Source of the DNA: Labyrinthula sp. Ha
Lineage: Eukaryota; Sar; Bigyra; Labyrinthulida; Labyrinthulaceae
Direction: 5' to 3'
Assembly (NCBI GenBank): GCA_015227615.1
Contig: JAALGZ010000016.1
Location: forward strand, 620,001-684,000
Length of the DNA: 64,000 nucleotides
The notes under the pieces were generated by a model that did not search any database, was not told where the DNA came from, and saw only the letters and a program-made list of their open reading frames with translations. Position numbers and translations under genes: made by a program. Positions 23,241 to 33,400 of this stretch are shown here, piece after piece (within the stretch, counting starts at the first letter, position 1; each line of letters opens with the position of its first letter).

Positions 23241-25886
23241 ATGATGAACGCAATTTACTACTTTCCTTTGCTTTTCCTTTCATATGACGCAAGAAAATTA
23301 AGCTCCATCGACTTAATAAACTCGGTCCTATCTGATTTTTCATTTGAGTTTGCCGAATTGGAAGACATAGACGTGGGAATTACTGATGTTGAATTTACTT
23401 CCCCTTTGATCTGTGAAAATTTTCAAATTACAGATCTTAATTTTATTCAAACAAGTATTTCTAATGAAGAAGATTACGAGTTAATAACAAACCAAGTATC
23501 TTTGACTGGACTTCAGTTCAACTGCGCTGTCGATACAAGGGCAAGAATAATTACAACAACTCGTGGACAAGCAACAGTTGATTCAGAATCAACATCTGTT
23601 TCATTTACGATCGAAACACTTTCTAAAGATTATTCCAGATTAATCCCGACTATTGGAAGGGCACCAAGTACAGCATGTGACGAGATGATCTCCATCGAAC
23701 TCGAGATAGATCTTGAAATGGATTCCTTGCTTGGAAATATTCTTGGTATTTTTGTAAATGTGTTTTCTGAAACTGTTTCAACACTTCTAGAAGATGCTTT
23801 ATGTCCAACAATGCAAGGATTGGCAGGAAATATTTCAAACTTAGTAACCGATAATGTGCTTGTTGATATGATTGGTGAAAGAGAAGATTTAAGTGTTTTT
23901 AATGTTTCTGATATAGAAAATGCACTTGGTGCCAATTTAAGTGAAGATTATGAAGTGTTGCATGTGGAAGATTTTAATCTAGATAGAGTTTCTGATCATT
24001 TATGGAGTGAATTTGAACTGTCACCGTTTTATGTTCGTCTTGGTTCAGCTTTTGAAGTACTTAGAAATGACTCTGATACTGGAGAAGGTCTTGCAAATGG
24101 ACTAGAAAAGTTAATCTATGCTCTGTTTAGTGCAAATATTACTTTGAATGGGGAAGATTTTGAAGAAATTGTGCAAACAGATTGTTACATTGAACTTCGA
24201 GAGAACCTGTTAGAAGGATATTTCGAAGTTAATCTCTTTGCTTGTTCTGGACTAGAGGAAGTTTATGATGACGCGATGGAGAGTTTAGAAGAGTTTTTTG
24301 AAGAAAATCCAGAAGTTGAATATGTTCTCTTGATTTTGCGTGAACTTGTGTTTGAATCAAATCCTTCCCAGCGCGAAGCTTTTTTGATGAGTTTATTGAA
24401 AGATATTTTGATTGATATAATTAATTCAACAGAGCTTGAAGAATATCCTGAAATAATCAACTTTCTAGAGTTTATTCTCTCTTTCCTTTCCAATGAATAT
24501 GAATATTCTGAAACAGATGTTCCTTTTGAATATGAGTTTGCCTCGGACAAAAAGAACCTGATTGAGTACTTGGAAAACATACTAAATAGCACTCTAGCAG
24601 ATCTGTTAGAAGAAGTTAATGCTTCAAAAGAAGTTGTTGAGATTTTAGATTTTCTCTTCGATTTAAATGCAACACTTGTAGAGATCTATGAAGAAGTCAG
24701 AAGTCAAACTTTTCTGGATCTTCTGTTTGATGTACTGGATGTAAATCCTAGTGACTACCTTCCTGGAAATTCTACGTTTGATCCTTCTACTGGTGAGTTT
24801 GAAATTGACCTTGATTTGGATGAAATTATCGACAAGGTGCTGAATGCTACATTTGATCTATTGAACTCAACATTTCCAGAACTTTATGAGTATCTTACGT
24901 TTTATGATGAGTTAGAGTTTGACTTTGATTTTCGTGCTTTTTCTGAAAAGTTTCTTACTCTTACTATTCCTCTTGGTGATTTTGGTAACCTCACAACATC
25001 CCCAGTTAATCTCCTAGTCAGAGCCAAAGGTTTAGTTAATTCGAATTCTAGTGGAGTAATAGGAAACTATTCTTATGCTTTGCCTACGCTGAATCTAGAT
25101 GACTTCAATTTTTTATATACCTTTAATCTAACTCTGCACTCAACTTCGATGTACACAGATGTCATCTCTCTCAGCTTTGATCTTGGGTTAATATACAGCT
25201 CCTTGCTCTCAACAGCATTTTCAGATCTCCCTCTTTTAGACTTCGGATTTCAGAAACTTAAAAATATATTTGATGCACCGGTGATTGCTTTTGATTTTGC
25301 AATGTGTACTGCATCTGGAACTTCATTTGCTCTTCCAGCTCAAACACTCCAGTCTAACTTTAGTTTTGAGACCCTTTCTGAAGGTGGTGATTTCGAAGGA
25401 ATTTTTCTCGACATCATAAATGGAATCTCTATTCTGTATGGTACAACAATTCCTTCAATGATGGAACTTGCTCTTCCTATGGCTATGTCTGCTTTGGCTG
25501 ATCAAGGTTTTGATCCATCTACAAGTTGGATATCCTTTGAAAACCCACTGCAACCTACGTGTTTTAGAAATCCTGTATTCATACCGATTGTAGAGCAACC
25601 TGAGGAATACGAGGACGACGACAACAACGATGTAGAAGGTGAAGGTGCTGGTATTAGCATGACACTTGCGGCTATCCTTCCAGCTGCAGGAGTTGCTGTT
25701 TCATTATGTGTATTGAGCTACTTTGGAATTATTCCTGCAGCTGGGTTAATTAGTAAATTAAAAGGTGGAAAAAAAGAAGCTGAGAAAGGAGAAGTTGAAG
25801 TGAAGATGAAAAAAGAAGATACACCAGTTGCAGATGTCGTTGTAGATGAAAACAAGGAGAAGTTGAATGAACTTCCATCAGTTTAG
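23241..25886 (+). CDS. Secreted type-I membrane glycoprotein, lipid-binding (BPI/LBP)-like
   Basis: 881 residues, one exon. A hydrophobic N-terminus (MMNAIYYFPLLFLSYDA) suggests a signal peptide. The ectodomain is strongly acidic and has 17 N-glycosylation sequons. Near the C-terminus a hydrophobic segment (about 806-836, MTLAAILPAAGVAVSLCVLS) is followed by a Lys/Glu-rich cytosolic tail of about 44 residues. The N-terminal (about 20-210) and C-terminal (about 590-790) parts have alternating beta-like patterns and long amphipathic stretches (SLLGNILGIFVNVFSETVST) that recall BPI/LBP/CETP-type lipid-binding proteins, but I see no diagnostic motif, so the family is only a suggestion. The acidic middle (about 330-560) is rich in Glu, Leu and Phe with repeated EE-F/L-L patterns and may be helical. 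ATG 23241 is immediately followed by a second ATG; either could be used. It converges with the TDP1-like gene, 573 nt apart. Confidence 0.6.
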   Translation: MMNAIYYFPLLFLSYDARKLSSIDLINSVLSDFSFEFAELEDIDVGITDVEFTSPLICENFQITDLNFIQTSISNEEDYELITNQVSLTGLQFNCAVDTRARIITTTRGQATVDSESTSVSFTIETLSKDYSRLIPTIGRAPSTACDEMISIELEIDLEMDSLLGNILGIFVNVFSETVSTLLEDALCPTMQGLAGNISNLVTDNVLVDMIGEREDLSVFNVSDIENALGANLSEDYEVLHVEDFNLDRVSDHLWSEFELSPFYVRLGSAFEVLRNDSDTGEGLANGLEKLIYALFSANITLNGEDFEEIVQTDCYIELRENLLEGYFEVNLFACSGLEEVYDDAMESLEEFFEENPEVEYVLLILRELVFESNPSQREAFLMSLLKDILIDIINSTELEEYPEIINFLEFILSFLSNEYEYSETDVPFEYEFASDKKNLIEYLENILNSTLADLLEEVNASKEVVEILDFLFDLNATLVEIYEEVRSQTFLDLLFDVLDVNPSDYLPGNSTFDPSTGEFEIDLDLDEIIDKVLNATFDLLNSTFPELYEYLTFYDELEFDFDFRAFSEKFLTLTIPLGDFGNLTTSPVNLLVRAKGLVNSNSSGVIGNYSYALPTLNLDDFNFLYTFNLTLHSTSMYTDVISLSFDLGLIYSSLLSTAFSDLPLLDFGFQKLKNIFDAPVIAFDFAMCTASGTSFALPAQTLQSNFSFETLSEGGDFEGIFLDIINGISILYGTTIPSMMELALPMAMSALADQGFDPSTSWISFENPLQPTCFRNPVFIPIVEQPEEYEDDDNNDVEGEGAGISMTLAAILPAAGVAVSLCVLSYFGIIPAAGLISKLKGGKKEAEKGEVEVKMKKEDTPVADVVVDENKEKLNELPSV

Positions 25887-26459
25887 AATAGATACTGTTT
25901 ATTTTCGTAGAGCTTTGACAGAGTGGTTATATCTTTTTTTTGCTGTTAGTATATACCTTTAATGAATCTCCGCCAAAGGTAAAAGACTGTCCATTTAGTC
26001 TCTAGATCTGTCCTTTTCTTCAGCTTTCTCTTTCTAATGTAATTATAATAAAATGAGTTATAGTAAGATTAAAAAGGCAACTGCCTTGCAAACAGAAATA
26101 TATAAGCCAAATAGAAAAACATAAAATAAAGAGATTTTTCTGCCACCTATTCTTGAGAAATCATGAACCTCTTATGAGCTTCGAAAATAAGGTATCAGTG
26201 TACATCATTCGGGAGGAATTAGTTTTCAAGAATATAAATGCTAGTAACATAATCCAAACTAAAAACAAAATCATACAAAATGAAATATGTTTTATTCTAA
26301 GCCAATTAAGAAATTTATATTTTTAATATAGATTATACAACTTAGAATGTATTAGTGCAACCATAACATCGATTTGTTCCATTTATCAGATTACCATATA
26401 TTTCCAAAAGAAGCACTATATTTTATTTTTATGCAGTTTAAAGCCATTTAAAAAAAATA
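25887..26459. other. Convergent 3' intergenic region
   Basis: The 573 nt lie between the stops of two convergent genes. The sequence is AT-rich with A/T runs that could serve polyadenylation on both strands (for example AATAAA-like strings: aaaataaagag near 26123 on plus). No further gene is visible. Confidence 0.5.
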
Positions 26460-28733
26460 TCAAAATACTTCCGACTTTTCAGAGTCATTATCCGTATATA
26501 TTTCAACAAGGGGCTCAGTATTCTTATTTTTCCATGAGCCAAAAAAATCATTCAGAGTCATAAAATCAAAAAGAGTACTAAAATCTTGATTAGAATGTTT
26601 CAGTCTTTGAAATAAGAAATTATTCACACTAATAGAATCTGCAACAACTAGACAAGAATGAAAATCACAATCCTTGAAAGAATGAAGAAAAGAAAAATCT
26701 CTTTCATACCATAAACAACCATTTGTAAGTTCAGAGCAATTACTAAAATCAACTTGTGGATGATGAAAGCAAAAAGAAAAAAGTAAGGTAACTTCAGTTT
26801 TCTTTTCTATTAATTTAGCTTTTTCTAAAAACTTTTCTTTAGAAATAACTTTTTCTAGATCAGGTAGATTTCGTATTCCAAGAGCAGAATAATTCAGACC
26901 ATACTTTTCCAGGAAAGATTTAACTTTATTTTCCGGTAAATTAAGAATATATTCTACAAGACCAATATAATAAATAGATTGAATAATAAATATTTTTGGT
27001 CTCTTTTCAGCTTTTTTCCAATATTCCAAGAATCTATTTTTGAACACTTCGCATTCAAAATATTTCTCAGCTTGAAAATTAAAAGTGTAAAAATTGAGAA
27101 ATAAAATTGTGTCATATTTTTCAGATATATTAGAGTAAAAAATTTCATGTCTATTTTCATTCCTTTGCTTTTCAGTAAGGATGCTTTGTAATTTTTGAAT
27201 CTGTTTATTGCATTCTGAACATAGATTTTTATCTTTGCAGCAGCTTAATTGGTTTTTACTTAATCCAAAAACAATTTTTTGTCTGGAACAAACAAGAATA
27301 AATGGAGTTGAGTTAATCCTCTTTTCCAAAACATATTTTCTCGAAACCTCAGAAAGTAAAATTTTGAATTCAAGTTTCAAATCCTTCAAAAATTTATTCT
27401 CAACTTTATCTACATATTGTTTTATTTCATTTATAATAACATAATTTTCTTTTGTATCAAAAATAAATAAATATATCTTATCCAGATCATATTGAGCTAG
27501 TGCAGAAATACTACTTTCTTTCATCCTATGAAAAGAATAAGGTATTGTTGATAACTTTTCATACTCCTCCCGAGTAAACAATTTACCAATAAAAGATTGG
27601 TTCCAATTTCTAGTTTCCTTTATAATAAAAATTTCTTCCTCTACATTTGTATTTAAACATAAAACTCCTAATTCATAGGTTAAAATATCTAAAACACCTT
27701 TTTGGTGAGAAATTCCCCAGGCATTAGTTGTAAAATTATGCGAACCTAAATATGTAAAAAAGTTATTTTTCTCATCTTGGAAGATAATTATTTTAAAATG
27801 AGGAAAACATCCATACTTTTTAACCCAATGAATTTCTTTAAAATTTGTAACTTTTTCAGCAGGAAAGTGTGTAAGAACACCTCTTCGAATATTTTCGTTA
27901 AAAACAATCTGTTTAAGTGTTGGAAAATAACAAACTATTTTATTTTCACTTATTTTTAAGTGTTTGGAAAACTCTGAAAAAATATTTCCATTTCCTAAGC
28001 TGCTTGAATAAGTCTTAATGGATTTTAATTTCTCTGAAAAAATATTCTTTAAGGAATATAATCCATAGCTTGTATTTTCTTTATGGACACCAGGAATAGA
28101 TTGAATAAGTTTATATTTTTTATCAATAATAGAATATCCAGAATAGTCATTTTCTAATACCTTTATAAAATTTTTTAGTCTTTTATTTGATTGAAAACAA
28201 AAAGAAGATTTTGGAATTAACTTAGTTAAGAAAGATGATAAGTTATTAATGAAGAATATTTTTTCTTTGGCTTCCCTTTTTTTAAGATCAAGTATAAAAT
28301 GTGCATTATCAAACTTTGCAAAGCTTGGATTTTGTGTAGAGATTATTATTCGACAATAATTTTTGTAGAATAGAATTATTAGTTTTGCGTGTTGAATAGA
28401 GTCTGCAGAAAGTCCTTTGCAGTTAATGAAAACGAGCTTTTCAGATGACTTTTTTATGCCAGGAAGTTCCCTATTTTGGTCAAAATCGGCAAGAACAAGA
28501 ACTTCTTTTGTGTTTATAAATGCTTTTTTTAGGTACTTTTGGTTTACTCCAAATCCTGTTACAAGAGCAGTGTCACAGTAGTCTTGTTGGTTAATAAAAT
28601 CTAATGATTGGTGTCTTATAAAAATATTCCCTTCAAAATATTTCGAATCTGCATGGCTTTGATTTGATTCAGTTTGAAATGATGAATTTATGGAGCGTTC
28701 GTTCACTAGAACAGACTCATCAAAGGCTTGCAT
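26460..28733 (-). CDS. Tyrosyl-DNA phosphodiesterase 1-like protein with long C-terminal extension
   Basis: 757 residues, one exon. The N-terminal half matches the phospholipase-D fold of TDP1, which removes topoisomerase-derived and other adducts from DNA 3' ends. First HKN motif: H115, K117, N135 in HAKLIILFYKNYCRIIISTQ. Second HKN motif: H312, K314, N333 in FPHFKIIIFQD and LGSHNFTTNAWG. Other family landmarks are QSIPGVH (about 211), SSSLGNGN (243-250) and TYELGVLCL (352-360). All catalytic residues are present, so it should be active. After about residue 395 there is a further 360-residue part with no recognised domain. It has a Cys cluster (C498, C499, C505, C508) that could bind metal, and an acidic C-terminus. 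Known TDP1 proteins end soon after the second motif, so this extension is unusual. The protein is expected in the nucleus. Confidence 0.8.
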   Translation of the reverse strand: MQAFDESVLVNERSINSSFQTESNQSHADSKYFEGNIFIRHQSLDFINQQDYCDTALVTGFGVNQKYLKKAFINTKEVLVLADFDQNRELPGIKKSSEKLVFINCKGLSADSIQHAKLIILFYKNYCRIIISTQNPSFAKFDNAHFILDLKKREAKEKIFFINNLSSFLTKLIPKSSFCFQSNKRLKNFIKVLENDYSGYSIIDKKYKLIQSIPGVHKENTSYGLYSLKNIFSEKLKSIKTYSSSLGNGNIFSEFSKHLKISENKIVCYFPTLKQIVFNENIRRGVLTHFPAEKVTNFKEIHWVKKYGCFPHFKIIIFQDEKNNFFTYLGSHNFTTNAWGISHQKGVLDILTYELGVLCLNTNVEEEIFIIKETRNWNQSFIGKLFTREEYEKLSTIPYSFHRMKESSISALAQYDLDKIYLFIFDTKENYVIINEIKQYVDKVENKFLKDLKLEFKILLSEVSRKYVLEKRINSTPFILVCSRQKIVFGLSKNQLSCCKDKNLCSECNKQIQKLQSILTEKQRNENRHEIFYSNISEKYDTILFLNFYTFNFQAEKYFECEVFKNRFLEYWKKAEKRPKIFIIQSIYYIGLVEYILNLPENKVKSFLEKYGLNYSALGIRNLPDLEKVISKEKFLEKAKLIEKKTEVTLLFSFCFHHPQVDFSNCSELTNGCLWYERDFSFLHSFKDCDFHSCLVVADSISVNNFLFQRLKHSNQDFSTLFDFMTLNDFFGSWKNKNTEPLVEIYTDNDSEKSEVF

Positions 28734-29072
28734 TTTTTCATTATGAATACATGGTAATGCAACATTTGATTTTACTTAACGCTTCTGTCAATGGGGAACC
28801 CTTTGATATTATCATGATATATAAAACGAATTAAGAGGGTTTTGAGTTAATTTGAATGATATGAAGAGTTTTCTCAGCAAATTTAAGAGTGATCTTGTTT
28901 TATTATAAATATTCTTTGAGGCTTTGGATATATAGCCCATTTTTTTGTTTATTCCTTCAGTTTTTTACATTTCTTGAGTTGTAGCACCGCATTCTTGCAT
29001 TACACAGTCATACTGTTACTCTCCTCAAGTATATAGAACGCAAAATCATTGTAATGTTGGATCTTATCTATA

Positions 29073-29082
29073 CCCCCCCCCC
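29073..29082. repeat. C10 homopolymer
   Basis: Ten C in a row within AT-rich DNA. A second C10 tract lies at 47996-48005. Confidence 0.9.
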
Positions 29083-30464
29083 TTGTGCCACTTAATACAT
29101 TGTTAGTCATTTTCTAATAGTGCAACAAGAGCCTATTGTCAATGACTAACTCCATTGTCGATCTCAGAATTTTGTACCAAATGAAACATCCAAGCCCACA
29201 CCCATTCCATTAAAATACTGTTCATATCCCAGTTATTCCCGGAAAATTATTGGGTCCTGCAGTCCATTTGACATGGTATTTAGAGGGCACAAGATTAACT
29301 TAGAAGTATCTGGGCAATCATATTATTTGACAATGTGGCCCAAATGTCTCTTAAGCTATTATTATTTATTAAAAACACTAAAAATTACTCTTGTAACAGA
29401 AAAAAAGAACATTAATACCTAATTATTTAATGATATCATTTGAGTTTTGATGCCGATCCCTCAAAGGATACCCTACTTCAATCTATTCCTGCTGATGTGA
29501 GTTTTTTACGGGCTTCTGGTGGTTTTGGCATATACTGCCCTCTAGAAAACTGAAAAAATCCATACTTAATCAAATATATTACATTTCACCGAAGTACCTT
29601 GAATGTGGTTATTATTACTTTTGTGTTGGTGATGTTTGATCTCAAGTAGTCGTGATTCACGCTCTCCAAGTAATACCACCGTTTGTTAAAATGACGGTTC
29701 TATTTAAACAAATATTTGGGTAGAAATTGCGAAGAAAGTAAAATGGAGTATGCAATGGATTTTCAATCGAAATATCCTTGTTTGAGTAAATCTACTGAAA
29801 ACGTATGTAGGAAGTGGGTTTACTACTTAGTTTGCTCAGTTTATAATCTTTGCACTATAACGCAGTAACTCGGAGCTTTTACACACCAGGTCGCTTCATA
29901 TTTTATGTATCGTTCCTTAAAATTCTTATGATGCTAATTTCTTGGATTCTTCTGTTCCTTAATCTGTTTTGTGTAGTTCTTGAAGAGCTTAACTTATCTT
30001 AGGAAGATGTATTGAATACGTTTCAGATACCCTCAGTCTATCTAGTTCAAAGTTCCATAGCGCTAGATTAAGTTTGATGAAATTTTGGTATGGTGAATAA
30101 GGTGCAATGTTTCAGTGTAAAAATAATCTGAATGCCTCGATATTGAAAGTAACTACTATAAGCTGCTCGAGCTCGTCAAACTTTTGCGCCCTTGTTTTAG
30201 TAGCAGACTTTTACCTTCTTTATAATCAAGGGGGAAAATATGTATATGTAATATTATATCCATACTTTTAATCTTTAAGCTCTATCTAAGAGAATAAAAA
30301 ACTTAATATACTGGTTATTCTTTATAAAAAATTATTCCAAATACTCATTTTGTTTCCGAAATTAGATTGATATAGTTGAGACAAGAACTATTTTACAAAT
30401 ATCATTACTGTTTCTTTTTCAGAGAGGCATCTGCGACAGTAATTCTATTAATATTTGCAAGCAA

Positions 30465-30482
30465 ATATATATATATATATAT
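30465..30482. repeat. (AT)9 microsatellite
   Basis: Eighteen-nt perfect AT repeat. Confidence 0.9.
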
Positions 30483-33400
30483 CTTATTATTTTGCGCAAG
30501 TACAGAGATGAATCAATATATTTTTATCGACTGAACTTAATTTTTTTTGTTTCATGGATGGTAAGATATTTGAGTACCGATCAAAGTTACTGTCAACCAG
30601 GATAATATGCTGAAAGCTTTTACCTCAAAATTACAGAGTGAAGTGCAAATACATATGATTCTATAACAGCTGTGCCGAGTCTTGGACTGTGAAATCTGTA
30701 GCATACAGCTACCCCAATTACATAACTAGCATATATTTAGTTGCAATATTGACAAATGATTCATTGTGTGCTCAGCTTCAGAATGTTTTGTATACACTTT
30801 TCTTATGACCACAGACGGAAGATACTTTCACTCTTAATCTACTTCAGTATGCGTTAGAGTGATAATTTTTTTAACATAAAGTGAGGTTTAACATTTTTCA
30901 ATCTTCTATGGCAACAAAAAGCTCGTAAACCTACTTATATACCACGAAAAGCTCAAGTCTCGTCATCTAAAAAACTAGAATATTTATTTCAACCTATGAA
31001 GAGTTAAGATATGTTCTACTTGCGCGAAAATTTTTAATACATAGAATATTCATTGGAAACTATGCAAATTGAGTTTGATTTTGTATTTTCAAACAATAAC
31101 TTTCAATTACTGGCGTTCGGGCATTATCCATAAACTACATTCATGTCAAAGTATCGGCTAGTCTTTATTTTAATTTTTGCTTTGTTTTATGGAACCTCAT
31201 TGTATTAGTAGCGAAATCTGAAAAGACTATAATTTATCTCAATTTTGATTTTTGAGCACAATATTTTATTATTAGTCTAATGTGCTATATATAGTACTTA
31301 GTTACCGCTACAGGCACCGTTATTCTTTCTGTTTGAAATTACATATTTACGAGTAACATAACTGATATCAACTTAATAACAAATGGAAATGTACTAAACA
31401 TATGTTATAAAAGCACTCAGAGTAGGGAAGATATAGTTTCAAAAATCTTCCGTACCTGTATTTTAAACGCAAATAAAGTATAACCTCTCTGTGTTACCCT
31501 GGTGCTTATACGACCGTTAATATAAATTAATCTTCGTCTAGTTAGATCGCTGAAACAATGTTTTCACAATACTAGAAACTTTCCATATATTTATTTTCAA
31601 TAAATAAACCTTAATAGTAATAACAATATGTCTATATTAGAAAAGATATAATCAATGGATCCTCAAATAACAGACATGAAGAGAAGCTCCAAACGAAAAT
31701 ATAATAATAAGAGAACAAAAATTACTGTGATAGTTAATTGCTGTTAGTTAACTTTGGTACTAATTTATTTTCGTTAACATGCCGAAGAACTTAGAAAGCA
31801 AATGGAGAGTTTTTGCCGCAAAGACCATTTTTGTCTATAGAATTGCAGTAAGAGAATTGAGTTCAACTAAGATGCAACTATTTTCATATAATATATATAT
31901 AAATACATATCAAATATGGTATCAAGCATCTGTTAACTTTATGTCACTAACCACCCCTTTCCCGTTAAAAATTATTTAATCAATGGGACTAAGTATTCTT
32001 TAGAATCAAATAGATTCTGTTGTTTACTTCTCGGTGAGCAAAACGATGTCGTCTTTTATAGAGGTCAATTATAGGTTCATGTGAGTAACTTTCGCCTAAG
32101 TTGAAATAATATCAACATCAGATGTTTATAATGGGTATCTTATTGTTTTTTCCGGTTTATAAAATTACTTTGAAAACTCATTTGTAAGAGTTTCTATTGC
32201 TTAAGTCCACTTCTTAGCTTGAAATAATAAGTATTTTCGTGTATTTTATTTTAGTTCTTAATGCTCACAAATTATAGTTACTGCGACTTAATCTAGGTAC
32301 CTGATTTTCAGTCAAATTTATCTTATTGGATGGTATTATCTGGGAATAATTTATACAATTAACTATTTTTAATTATTACCCAACTCTATCTGTTTATTTA
32401 GACTATATTAAGAACTCATTTCTCTTATATTTTAGATTTTTTTGTTTTTAACCGCTGGTAGCAATTGTTATGTAATCATAATATATAGCGTTCAATTAAA
32501 AAGAATAGTTCTCTTTCCTGTATTACTTGTCAATATCAAATACAACGCTCTAAGCCCTGCTTCATGTTTTTGGTACGTTCTTAGAGTTTTTCGACTTATG
32601 AATATCGCGATTAATACCCAGGTTTCATTTGATGAAACTTTATATATGCCTCACTTTGTAATAAATGTGCCAAAAAAAAATAGAAGGGCCTCTTTTCAAA
32701 CCTTTTTCCTATTAGTAGAACCTATATTTCTAGCTAAATTAATTTTACTGGTATGAGATTAAAATTTTCAATACATTCTAGAAATATACAACTTTGTGTC
32801 TATCGCTGTTTTGCTATCAAACTTAAGAATTTTGTTTTAAACTTTCAGAAAAATAATTTTTTAAAACTAAACATTTCATATGAATGGTTTCGATAAGTTC
32901 CGTCTTTTTAAGTTTTGGTAGCCTATCCATCGTATTATAACTGCTTAATTCATGTCTTGTAGCGAGATAGAATTATCGGGCCCTTTGCTACCTATTTTGA
33001 AAAGTATTGTGCTGTTTGAAAAGTTTCCAACAACTAAATTTCCCTTGGAGCTTGATGTTATTTTCATTGTTTTTACAAAATTCCGGGGACCTTGAACATT
33101 GTTATCTATTAAAATAAAGTATCATCTCTATCGTCTAACCAACACAGTTTAAACGTGTCATATAGGGGTTAACAAATCTACTTGTGTTAAGAAAACTCGT
33201 TATCTATTCTAATAAAATTTTCATCGTAGTTTATGAGTCTTGGAATATTTTCTCTAGTTTTTACAGAACTATACAGCCTTATTTCTAGCATGTTATATGC
33301 CAAAAAAGCGTACAGAAATAGCCGATAAATTTACGTGAAAATCTATTTGACTATACGGGATAGTCAAAAAAGAAACATTATTCCATGAAAGCCTAATAAA

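Noticed and set aside
23630-24592. Minus-strand open frames inside the large membrane-protein gene
   Set aside because: They are antisense shadows of the 881-residue plus-strand gene, which has clear protein features over its whole length.
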